From Lucifuga dentata (taxonomy: Eukaryota; Chordata; Actinopteri; Ophidiiformes; Bythitidae), in NCBI GenBank assembly GCA_014773175.1, contig VXCM01000282.1, positions 372,001-436,000 of the forward strand: a stretch of DNA of 64,000 bases, in the 5' to 3' direction. The notes beneath the pieces are model-generated. The model made no database searches. It was not told the DNA's origin and was given only the letters and a program-made list of their open reading frames with translations. Numbering within the stretch: the stretch's first letter is position 1; each line of letters opens with the position of its first letter. Shown piece after piece: positions 54,313 to 64,000 of the stretch. Both the position numbers and the translations under genes were made by a program.

Positions 54313-55603
54313 GAAGACATCTTATATATCTCAGCTTGTTAACTGACAACATTCCAACTCAGAAGAAATAAGCTAGAGGTGCATCCAGAAACCACAGCAC
54401 TGTTTGCACTTGTAGCAAAGACTTGAACTTTAAGAACTTGCTGTTTAATAAAAAAAAAAAAAAAACNAAAAAAAAAAAAAAAATCCATAAACTGCTGTTC
54501 ATAGAACTGATAGTACTACTGTACTACTGTCTTTACTTACTTAACTGCCTTTTTTCTTTTTCTTTTTTTTTTCTTTTTTGTTTTTTAGCCTCTTTGCTGT
54601 ACTGTTTGGGAGTTGAACCACTAAATATGTTATGATTTGATCAAGATAGGATTTTGAAGGCCAGTACTGAGATTTTTATTTTGTAGTATTTTATAACTTC
54701 AATATTCAAGTTTTGTAATTTCATACCAAAACATAAGGAAAAGTCTCCACCTCACAGGACACTAGGACTCTCAATTAAAACTTATAACAAGGGCAGTAAC
54801 TTAATCAATATTCTTGCATATCAGTAAACCTCTTGTCCATTTGGCAGTCTAGATTTTAATCAAAACACTTTTATGCAAGGAAAGTACACGTTCTAAATTA
54901 ATGATTCTCAATAAACGATTGTTTCACAACTTTATATTCTATTATTTGCCAGCAGATGCTTCATTGTTGAATGCCAGAACATACTGGACCTGCATGTTGT
55001 AAAAATTGCCATCAGAGGCTGAGAATATTGAGGTTTGAAATCTGTCAATCCTGCCTTTGAGTACCACCCCAAAGCATTGTGAACCTGTTGGATGAAGTTT
55101 GTCCAGAGTTTCTGTAACACCAAGAGTTTCTTTGGTGTTACAGAAAATGTTGAATGTCCAAAACAAACGGGATCATCCTCTGATTAGCCTAAATGTGCTC
55201 AGTAAGGTGCAGTTAATTATTTTAATTCAACGAGTCAACACTGTTTATTGACATACTCTGTATATTCTTTACCTTTACATTTCAGGCTGAGGCTTGACTA
55301 GCCGTACCAGGAAATGCTGTACCTTCTTTTCTCTGCTGAAACCTTTGATGTTTTGAAGGTGAAGCAGGGCGTGGCCATGCAGCCTTTTCACCTGGCTGCA
55401 TGTATTTGTATATTCTCTTCCTCAGCCTGGATCACTGTGACTTCTTATCTCACCTCTCTTACAGAAACCCAAGACTGCTAAACTGCGTTTGAGCCTTATT
55501 TCAGGGAGTATTACTTGCTTTGGTGGGGTGAAATTTAAACTGCTTCTGGAACGATCACTTTACCGTTGCTGCTTCCATCTTGAACATTACCTGTATTTAA
55601 GAT
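54313..55603 (+). other. hells 3' UTR and hells-calhm3 intergenic sequence
   Basis: No coding sequence recognised. AATAAA occurs at 54447, immediately before an A run with an N (54467), and again at 54910. Either could end hells. The remainder up to the calhm3 ATG at 55604 must contain the calhm3 promoter; no clear TATA box is seen. Confidence 0.55.
54910..54915 (+). terminator. hells candidate poly(A) signal
   Basis: AATAAA 600 bp after the hells stop codon. An earlier AATAAA at 54447 runs straight into a poly(A) tract and is less trustworthy. Confidence 0.4.
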
Positions 55604-58456
55604 ATGGAACGTCTGAAGTTAGTCCTGCAGTACTTTCAATCTAACTCTGAGTCAATCTCCAACGGCATCTGTATCATCCTTGCTTTGGTAAGCGTCAAGC
55701 TGTACACCAGTTTTGACTTCAACTGCCCTTGCCTTCCTCAGTATAACAAATTCTATTCCCTTGGAGTGATGATCGTCCCACCCATCATCCTGTTCTTCCT
55801 GGGAGTACTGGTCAATCGACATACAGGCATCATGATGGATGAGTGGATGAGACCCATTGGGAATAGATCTAAAAATCCTTCTGTGGTTAAGTGAGTCCAA
55901 TATTTAAGCATTCTGTAACTTCAGAGAAAAATTTATAGTTTTTCATGTTTTGGATTTCTTTAATGTACATGCAGGTCTCAATATAATCTCTACGAACACA
56001 AAATATATTTCAAACTGGTACACTATTAAGGTGTTAAATCTTTTTCAATCATTCCTTATGTTTAGTCTGTAGCTGAGGAGCTGATACATGATCTGAGTGT
56101 TGGTGTACCTTGTCTTTCAAGATGTAAAAAAAAAAAAGTGATAGCAGAAGCTGGTTTTATTTCCTCATATTTGGATCATCTTTTGTCCCATTTTCAGTTA
56201 CACTAAAGTTTTTATTGCTAAATGTTTTTCATTTTACTGAGGGTGGTCTTGCACTAAAGAAAGACATTTGCTGGTATTTGTGAGGGTAAATAAATCAGTG
56301 CTGTCCTCTGTCCCTGTAGGTACCTGTTCTCAGCCATGATCCAGAGGGCCCTTTTGGCTCCGATGGTATGGATCCTGGTCACTTTGCTGGATGGAAAGAT
56401 TTTCATCTGTGCCTTCAGTGTCAGTGTAGACCCTGCACTCTTCACAGGTACCTGTAAACACATGAAGTCTTTGGTAATATTTCCAAATCAATATCAATAT
56501 GCATTCATCATGTTTTGGTCAATAGAAATCAAATGATCAGAGACTCAAACCATGTGTGGTGACTTTCCTCAGGTTTACCCAACAATACAGGACTGGACGT
56601 GATCAGAATCATGGCTAAAGTGCCCTGCAAGGAAGACGTCATCTTCAGGAACAGCTCATTCCGCAAAGCAGTCTCACGTTACGTCCGGTGCTATTCACAA
56701 GTAAGAGCACACACAGATCCTATACTTCTTTTGCTGTTGAGGACCTCCTGGCGCCTACATTCATTCCCTAGCTATGCTGCTAAGAGAAACCATTACTCCA
56801 CTACAATGACAAGAACAATCCAGGAACCTTAAACAATATGTAGATAATCTACAAGCTTGCTGACAAAAAAAAAAAGATATTTAGTAGCCGAAGTTGACAG
56901 GGCCACTACCTCTGAGACTGGGACATGAAATTATTGGATTTTGTTTATTTTATTTTTATTTTATTGACAACACTAGAAGTGAGATACAAACATGGTTTGT
57001 GTGTGAAAGTGAGTTGTTATGGGAAACCAGGAGTCACTGTGGCATAATTTACATGTGTTTTACATTCTGTCCTCACATTACATTCCCTGCAAATCTCCTG
57101 CAATACTTGGATAACTTGTCAACCCCAAACACTTGATTTGGAGCTGGATTTTGAAAAATTAACACTGTAAAGTTGCATAAAATGTTACAATTTCTTGGCT
57201 GGTGGCTGGTGGTAAATAGGGCCGAAAGAGAAATGTAAATGGTTTCAGTTTTTTACTCTTTAAAGCTGAAAAATGTGTCTACCATATTGGTGGAAATGAA
57301 AACATAGTGTAAAACCTATCTCTTTGATGAGACTTTGTTAGCAATGATAAGCTGATCTATATTTCTCAGTTACACAACATCTACACTAAGTCTCCGACGT
57401 GCTGCTTTCTGATATTCCACCAAATGGATGGTTCCTGATTTATTAATTTAAAAATATTATGAATATCAGATCTCCTACTCTACACAAAAAATAAACCTAA
57501 ATCTACTTCTACTCTTAACCTAATCCAAATCTAACTTTACATCCAAACCCTAATTCATGAAAAAAAAAAACTATGAATTGGCCAAAAAAAAAAAAAAACC
57601 CNAAAAAAAAAAAAAAACCCACTATAAATGCCTACAAGAACAGTCAAAAGCATAAAGTCATATTTGCATTCTGCACACACTTATGCACACATACATGTTA
57701 TCTACACACACCCAGCATAGCCAGATTTTCACAATATAATATGGCAAGTTGTGTATTTTCTATTTGAGGCATACAACGACTTCTGCTAGGTTCATTTGTG
57801 GAAAAATATTGTCATACAAGTGAGTCAATCAGGCTTTTTGTTGGTTGTATGTGTATTCAGACTCATTCTCCATATGTGGCAGCATCAGCAACAACTAGTC
57901 GCTTTGACTAACCGCCTCTGAAGGCTTGTCACTGGTAATACGCCCAAAGAGTGAATCCTTTTGTGGGCTTTGTGTAGCTAACTTTCCTCTCCTTGGCTAG
58001 GCTGTTGGCTGGTCCATCCTACTCTTCCTGATTGTACTGGGAGCATTGGGACGCCTCATCAAGCCATGTTTTGACGACCACGCCACCTTCCTGCAGACAC
58101 GCTACTGGAGCAACTACCTCGATATGGAACAGAAACTCTTTGACGAAACCTGTGTCCTGCATGCTCGAGACTTTGCCCGTAAATGTGTGGTACAGTTTTT
58201 TGAGGACATGAGAGAGGATACCGTACTTCGACTTCTCCACCCGCCCTTCATCCAACATTACAATGACATGTTTGACGATGAAGAAGAGGAGGAGGAGAGA
58301 CTTCATTGGATAACAAAACAGGAGCAGATGGACCAGCTGTTGAACAAGTGGTACAACAGTAAACCTGAACTAGATGTAACCAGGATAGCCTACAGACCCC
58401 GAATGTGTGTTACATGGGAGGACCACAATGGCAGGACTTTGTATTCGGATGTCTAG
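55604..58456 (+). CDS. calhm3: Calcium homeostasis modulator 3 (CALHM3)
   Basis: Four-pass large-pore channel subunit; in mammals CALHM3 joins CALHM1 to release ATP from taste cells. Exons: 55604-55890, 56320-56447, 56573-56700, 58001-58456. They encode 332 residues (human 344). TM1 lies in [15 protein letters not shown]. The conserved cysteines are C41 and C43 (FNCPC), C126 (FICAF) and C157 (VPCKE), the pattern of CALHM disulfide pairs. The C-terminal half has [30 protein letters not shown] and [16 protein letters not shown], which fit CALHM3 better than CALHM1 or CALHM2. The gene lies downstream of hells in the same orientation. A long T run follows the stop codon directly. Confidence 0.93.
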
Positions 58457-58483
58457 ATTTTTTTTTTTTTTTTTTTTTTTTTT
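58457..58483. repeat. Poly(T) tract after the calhm3 stop
   Basis: About 24 T residues immediately after the TAG and AT, at the start of the 3' UTR. Confidence 0.9.
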
Positions 58484-58729
58484 AATGTATGCATGTGTGT
58501 TTAACATAAGATACTGATTTCTGCCAATGCTCTGGTCTGCATGTGCAATTAACCATTTTATAGACCAACGTGCACTAAGCACATAAATATGCATCCTTAT
58601 CCATTACCTTCTGCTGTAATTTCCCTTTCTCTCCATTTCCACTCTCCCTCCCCTTCCATCCCATCCTTTCATCCATTTAAACATGTATGTTCATCAGAGC
58701 TGGAATCACCCTAGACATATCAAATATAC

Positions 58730-58735
58730 AATAAA
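58730..58735 (+). terminator. calhm3 poly(A) signal AATAAA
   Basis: First AATAAA after the calhm3 stop, about 275 bp downstream. Confidence 0.6.
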
Positions 58736-58875
58736 ATTTAAAATATACCTGTTTTAAAGTTCTATTTAAGAGCATATCACAAGTAGAGACACTATTGCTA
58801 TGATTATTAAGGTTGTTACTCTGTCTCAAACCTTTTTTTCTGTCTTATCTTTCTAATCTATCACAATGAATTAGG

Positions 58876-58879
58876 TTGT

Positions 58880-58921
<42 letters not shown>
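58876..58921. repeat. (CA)n microsatellite
   Basis: About 23 CA units. Confidence 0.95.
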
Positions 58922-58924
<3 letters not shown>

Positions 58925-59239
58925 AAATGACAAAAATATATAAAATATATAAAATAAATGTAATTAATTAGAATTTGTCAACAAGAGCATATCATATAGT
59001 GTAGCCACTATGGCTTAAGAAATGATTTTTAATGAAGGCATGCCCAGTTTGAGGGTGGTGTCCGTGGTGTTGATTTAGCTCCTCCATATAAGTGAATGAG
59101 ATGTACAAAATATGAAACACCCTAAATCAAAAAGTTAATGAGAGATATTAGCTGTCTCACACTTACTCAAAAAACTGATTAATATTAAGTTAAGATTAAT
59201 ATTAAGGTTGTTGGCAGAGGCCGTCCAAATAGACACTAG

Positions 59240-59412
59240 AGGCTCATACTATGTGGGACCCATTTTACTGCACCCATAAATGTCCCATGTACCCAGATAG
59301 CCCATGTGCACTTAGCCCACATTTAACCAGTTAAAGCACTTGCCCAATTGATATCCATGTAGCCCTCATTTAACCAAATAGGGCCCACATGGACATGCTG
59401 GCTGGGATGGAA
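59240..59412. repeat. Degenerate repeat with AGCCCACATTTAACCA-type units
   Basis: AGCCCACATTTAACCAGTTA (59317) and AGCCCTCATTTAACCAAATA (59362) are near-copies, and CCCATGT and GGGACCCA/GGGCCCA motifs recur. It looks like a fragment of an interspersed or tandem fish repeat. Family not identified. Confidence 0.5.
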
Positions 59413-59591
59413 TGGGGTTGAACAGTGCTGTCTTTGTGTTGAGCCCAAAGGCATAGCTTTGGTTTCAATATTGGTAGGGAAATTTTTGTCAGATCAACAT
59501 GTACAGTTGCACGTGCACTTGCTGTCCACTGATTCTGTAACATTTGCTTTATTTGCTTATAATAATAATAAATAATACATTTTATTTATAG

Positions 59592-59702
59592 GCACCCAAA
59601 CTCTGGAACTCTCTTCCACTACACATCCGTCAGCTGGACTCCATCACACAATTCAAATCACAGATTAAAACACACCTGTTCAAATTGGCCTACACTCTGT
59701 AA
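59592..59702 (+). mobile_element. L2-like LINE ORF2 C-terminal fragment
   Basis: Open frame APKLWNSLPLHIRQLDSITQ, then FKSQIKTHLFKLAYTL and a stop, the standard C-terminal end of L2/Rex-type LINE reverse transcriptase ORFs. The rest of the element is not contiguous. It is a dead fragment. Confidence 0.75.
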
Positions 59703-59800
59703 ACTGTCGCATGTTTTATGTTTTATCCTCCTTTGTCTTCATTGTTTTAAATGTTTTTGATTTTGCAGTTTTTTGCTGTTTACTGTTAGGTGTCCTTGAG

Positions 59801-60168
59801 TTAATCCGTTGTTGAACAGGAAGCCAGTGAAGCTGGATGAGGGTGGGAGTGATGTGGTCAGATGATTTGGTGTGGGTGATGATCCTGGCAGCAGAGTTCT
59901 GGATAATTTGGAGACGATGAAGGAGTTTATTAGGAAGACCACAGAGGATGGCATTGCAGTAATCGATACCTGAGGTGTCCAGGGCGTGAACGAGAATTTG
60001 GGTGCTGTGCTGAGAGAGGGATGGGCGGAGTCTTGCAATGTTACGAAGGTGGAAAAAGGCCGTACGGGAAATATTGTTGATCTGAGGGATGAATGAAAGT
60101 GTGCTGTCGAATATGACGCCAAGACTTTTTACCTGTGAGGAGATACGAACCGGGCAGTCATCAATAGA
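59801..60168 (-). mobile_element. L2-like LINE reverse transcriptase fragment
   Basis: On the minus strand, about 122 uninterrupted codons include [51 protein letters not shown] and [14 protein letters not shown], a clear L2-type RT signature. It lacks the catalytic domain, the endonuclease and the C-terminus, so it is a 5'- and 3'-truncated fragment. The open frame over this length suggests a fairly recent insertion. Confidence 0.85.
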
Positions 60169-60530
60169 AATGTGTGTTTAGTTATTTATGTAAACAACAC
60201 TTGCATGAATTTGTTTCTGATTTTAAGCAGAGATTCCACATTTTATTTTATTAATGTAAATCTGAAACTAAAGTTAATCTTTAGTAGTGATATGTAACAG
60301 GTTTTTAAATGTGTTATAAAAATATGTTTGAACAGTTGTAAATATATTTGTAACATTTAAAATCTATCATATGTTAATAATAATAACAATAATAATAATA
60401 ATACTGTATGTTTGAAAAATTAAGATATGAACAAATGGGAACAAAATTCTGCTAAAGCTAAATTCTGAAATTTACAACTAAGAATGATTTCCCAGTAGTG
60501 ACATTACTGATTTATGGTTTCAGTAGCACT

Positions 60531-60562
60531 TTTTTTTTTTTTTTANCTTTTTTTTTTTTTTT
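60531..60562. repeat. Poly(T) tract with AN C interruption (N at 60546)
   Basis: T run split by A, N and C. Confidence 0.9.
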
Positions 60563-60647
60563 AATTTAATTTAGGCAACAGTGTAACCATATTTGTTCTA
60601 CCTGTAGCATTTTATTAGTTTCAGGAAACTCTTCAGTCATGTAGCCT

Positions 60648-60985
60648 AAATGCGGCTCAGTGGTTAGCACTGTCGCCTCACAGCAAGAAGGTCCTGGGTT
60701 TGATTCCCGGCTGGGACAGGGCCTTTCTGTGTGGAGTTTGCATGTTCTCCCCGTGCCTGTGTGGGTTTCCTCTGGGTGCTCTGGTTTCCCTTACAATCCA
60801 AAAACATGTACAGGTTTTATTCTCCTGTCAGTGCCCTTGACCAAAAGCACTGGCTTAAAACTGGAGTTGGTCCCTGTGTGCCGCACAGTGGCTGCCCACT
60901 GTTCCTCAGGGACAGGTCAAATGCAGAGACTAAATTTTATCTGTACTTATGTGCAAATGACAGTAAAGAATACCTTTAAATGAAC
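60648..60985 (+). mobile_element. tRNA-headed SINE-like element, copy 2
   Basis: GCGGCTCAGTGGTTAGCACT resembles a Pol III A box, and GGTTTGATTCCCGG about 40 bp later is a near-consensus B box. The body continues with GGAGTTTGCATGTTCTCCCC and GGGTTTCCTCTGGGTGCTC, strings I recall from abundant dispersed repeats in fish. A second, minus-strand copy lies at 36750-36968. The family name is uncertain. Confidence 0.65.
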
Positions 60986-63259
60986 ACTGTAAAACCCTAT
61001 TTGAAAGTCTCTATACTTCCATGTCCTTTGAGTTTGTCTGGATTATTTCCCAAAATGTTTTTGCCACTGCAGCTAAATTGAATCTCAATTTCCTCCTGGT
61101 CAATTTCACACTCACTGTCTTTCTCTTAGAAACAAAGCAAAACAAAACATATTTGTTATGTTCTATAAATCCATGAACATGAACAGGTTGATCAGGCTAT
61201 ACGGCATTTATTACTAATAAGGTTATTATTAACAGTAATAAAATATATATGTATGACTTTGGCATTATTAGAGTTCACGAGACCCTACACTTCTAATGCT
61301 TTTCCTCCATTCTGCTCTCCTGATAAAATATGTTATGTTTCCTACAGGTAACATGATCAGTTGGTGTGTGATGGAGACAAAATAAGCCTTCTCATAAACT
61401 TCTATGGTATTTTAACAGTAGCTCAAACTTCCTACTGTAAAAGCCATTTTAAAACCTCACCTCACATTTTGTAACTCTGTCCTACAGTTCATTTGAGCTA
61501 CATGACTGAAGAGTTTCCTGCAGCTAATGAAATGACATGTTTCATGGTGAAGCCACAACAACACTCAGACACTAACCTTTCTATAAAACAACTTAAAAAC
61601 TCTTATATTTATTTTTCATCAACTCATGAACTTACTGCCAAACATTTCACTGCGGCTAAGAGCTCACCTGACACCCTGCATCTCCACCTGTCTGTGTCCT
61701 CTCTGTGCTGCTCAGACTGCTGCTACCAGGATTTCCCTGCTAAAATGATGCATGGTATTCATAAATCAGCCAGGCATGCTGTGGATAATTTTGCACGTTA
61801 TAATGATCCATAAAAAATAATAAACAGTCTACTTATGAAAAGGGGGAGGAGACATTATTTTACTAATCAATAAGGCATCAAATATACAATTTATTTATTT
61901 ATTTTGTCTTAGAATTATAATGTTAAAATGACACATTCAAAACATCACAAGTTAACACCTTAAATCTGTATTTTAAATATGAAATCAATTGAGTGAAGCA
62001 AAGATATTATTTAAATAAAACAGCAATAATACAATACAATAAGACAGTAAATGCTTTGTACAATCAAGCTTTTTATATGTGTGTATGACAGAAAAAAATA
62101 GACACAATGTGCACATGCACAACTGTGCATTATGTGTCCCTGTCAGTGTTGAAACTATACACTCTTGAAATTTGGGATGTTTAATTTAACTGTCCTGATT
62201 GACAAACTGGTAAAGTTTACCCCCAAAAATACACTTAAAAATTCAAATATGTAAGATCGGACACTGAGAAACTGTGTGCACAATTGTCATACCTGCAGGT
62301 GCTTTTTAAAAAAAAATGCCATTTAATATGATTGTAATTACATTATTATCTAAAGAGTCATAACATCCACAGTATTTTACCTCAGGAGAACCAACTTGCC
62401 TCATTGTGAAACAACACAGCTAAATGATCAGCTGTCCACAAAGAGGAGACAACAACGGAGCTTCCCAGGGGTCTTTAGATGAAACTGACTATGCTGATAA
62501 AACAAAACCTTGTATTGTTTGTCTCAGAAGCATCTCCATTTTGTGCTTAAGTTTTACCCCATTCAGTCTGTCTCTGTTGCCTGTCAGTCTGTCAGGCTGC
62601 TCAGTACTTGGTCTGCTCTGCTTTGCTGCCATATTTGCTATGTGATCTTCAACACATGTTTTCACTTACAGACTAGCTTTTTCCACTGGGAAGGAAATGG
62701 GAGGTTCCTGACTGTGATTCATCGCTGGTGCCCAGACAGCTTTCACACACACTCTCTGTCTTCAGTCCTACATATATTGAGTTTATATTTTAATACTCAA
62801 TACTTTTCCCGAAATATCATTGGATCGCTAAACTCACAAACTGTGAGGTTCAGCTGACCTTTATAATGGATTGTAAAATCTGAGCCACATTTTCTACCTC
62901 AGGTAAATGCTAAAGTGTAAGTTTGCATGACTTCTATCTGTAATGACTCTCAAGTTGCGGGCATTATATGTATGAAATTCAAATCAAGTTTGTTTTTAAC
63001 TGTTTTTAATATCATGAGCATGACATAACACGTTGTACAAGAAAACTGATTTCATTCATTAATAAAATATTTCAGACCTTGATACCAAACAAAGCCAACA
63101 GTCTATTTAAACCACAGTTTTCTCAGGCTAATCCACTGTTTTCTTTGACTCAAGTGTCTAATTTAGTGCTTCCCCTCTTCTTGTGTTTGCAGCCTCACCT
63201 TTCTGTACAGAAATTATACAGCTCTTCTGCATTATTCTCAGTAAACACAAAATCCCAAA

Positions 63260-63811
63260 ATGGCTGCAGCTGCCCTTGTCACAGAGAACTTTAAATTTGT
63301 ATCTCTCTTCTTCAAGAGCAAAGATGTCATGATCTTCAATGGTCTAATTGCTCTGGGTACTGTGGCTGGCCAGACTGCGTTCAATATATTTGCTTTTGAT
63401 TGTCCATGTTCTTCAGGGAGGAACTACCTGTATGGCCTTGCTGCCATTGGTGTTCCTGCATTGGTTTTTTTCCTCATCGGAATAATGATGAATAAGAGCA
63501 CATGGGACTTGGTCTCTGAGTACCGCCTCAGAACATGCCGGAAGCTTTCGGGAGTTGCAGCGTTTGCACTGCTGGGAACCATCGTTGGTCGGGCTATAGT
63601 TGCGCCACTGACATGGGTGGTGATCTCTTTGCTGCAAGGCCAGGCTTACACATGTGCCCTTAGTGAATTTATTGACCCCAGTACGTTGGAGGGTTTTCCA
63701 TCAAATCAGAGTTCAGAGGTCATGGCAAAGTTTCCTTGTCAAGAAAGCATTTCCACAGAGCTGCAGGGCTTCTGGCCAGAAATCGAGCGGCGACTGAAAT
63801 ATGAATCTCAG
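63260..63811 (+). CDS. calhm2: Calcium homeostasis modulator 2 (CALHM2), first coding exon; gene continues past window end
   Basis: The exon encodes 184 residues and ends at a GT donor after YESQ, the position where mammalian CALHM2 continues with FGWLLIG. It starts MAAAALVTENFKFVSLFF, with ATG in good context (AAAATGG). Hallmarks are FFKSKDVMIFNGL, FDCPCSSGRNYLYGLAAIG with C48 and C50, IVAPLTWVVISLLQGQAY, CALSEFIDPS and FPCQES. CALHM2 forms large-pore channels linked to ATP release in mammals. It is in tandem with calhm3, 4.8 kb downstream. The C-terminal exon(s) lie outside the window. Confidence 0.94.
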
Positions 63812-64000
63812 GTAATGGAGTGCTTTTTATTTGTTAGTTTTTTTGGAAAAAATCTGACTAAATGGTTATTATTTAGCTAAACTTTTGTTTTTTTTCCTCA
63901 AAATTTGAGCATTAAAGTTGACTCAAAAATTTGTCATGTAGGTAGAAGTAGCAAGTAGAATTGTTTTTGAATAATCTTTTTTTACAGTGCACACAGTTGA
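63812..64000 (+). other. calhm2 intron 1 (start)
   Basis: Sequence after the GTAATG donor. No further exon is visible before the window end. Confidence 0.7.

Larger units (their letters stand above)
58736..63259. other. calhm3-calhm2 intergenic region
   Basis: About 4.5 kb of AT-rich DNA with a (CA)n tract, a repeat-like patch at 59240-59410, two L2-like LINE fragments in opposite orientation (59592-59702 plus, 59801-60168 minus), a poly(T) with an N at 60546 and a SINE-like element at 60648-60985. No calhm1-like exon (FNCPC, LLDGK, WSNY patterns) is visible. Confidence 0.65.

Noticed and set aside
59739..60122. 127-codon minus-strand ORF beginning [12 protein letters not shown]
   Set aside because: It is an out-of-frame shadow of the L2 reverse transcriptase fragment on the same strand, whose real frame gives the RT motifs.
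59592..60168. Twin-priming inversion as explanation of the L2 pieces
   Set aside because: Twin priming would place the inverted 5' part upstream of the sense 3' part, whereas here it lies downstream.
60648..60720. Possible genuine tRNA gene
   Set aside because: The A and B boxes are present but I cannot form a cloverleaf with a proper acceptor stem, and the sequence continues into a dispersed-repeat body.

Overview
This is a teleost fish genomic window. It holds spliced vertebrate genes with GT-AG introns, abundant di- and tetranucleotide microsatellites, and fish-type interspersed repeats (a Tc1-like MITE, L2-like LINE pieces, a tRNA-headed SINE-like family). I recognise seven protein genes. 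All coordinates come from reading splice sites by eye and checking that the reading frame stays open across every junction. Family and synteny statements rest on remembered human relatives, not on a search.

Layout from left to right. (1) wdr92/dnaaf10 (-), six exons, with the 3' end cut off by the window start. (2) pno1 (+), seven exons, head-to-head with wdr92 across about 390 bp. (3) ppp3r1 (calcineurin B, -), six coding exons over 26 kb with two introns of about 10-11 kb; its first coding exon is just the ATG. Its tail converges on pno1. (4) cnrip1 (-), three exons. (5) hells (+), 23 coding exons, divergent from cnrip1 across about 2 kb that contains two E2F-like sites. (6) calhm3 (+), four exons. 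(7) calhm2 (+), first coding exon only, cut off by the window end. No calhm1 lies between the two calhm genes.

The wdr92-pno1-ppp3r1-cnrip1 block matches the human 2p14 neighbourhood, whereas hells and the calhm genes sit on human 10q23-q24. The cnrip1/hells interval is therefore a synteny junction relative to human. The genes do not form a pathway. They cover axonemal dynein assembly (wdr92), 40S ribosome biogenesis (pno1), calcium signalling (ppp3r1), cannabinoid receptor modulation (cnrip1), chromatin remodelling and DNA methylation (hells) and large-pore ion/ATP channels (calhm3, calhm2).

The remaining sequence is introns and intergenic DNA with microsatellites, perfect palindromes, two inverted-repeat MITEs and LINE/SINE remnants. 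About 21 single-N positions are scattered through the window. Four of them are flanked by near-perfect 64-66 bp direct duplications, which looks like an assembly artefact; one such copy duplicates the cnrip1 start codon region. I found no clearly novel multi-gene system. The most useful leads are the assembly signature, the synteny junction, the pno1 start and splice-site features, and several candidate regulatory blocks inside ppp3r1 introns.
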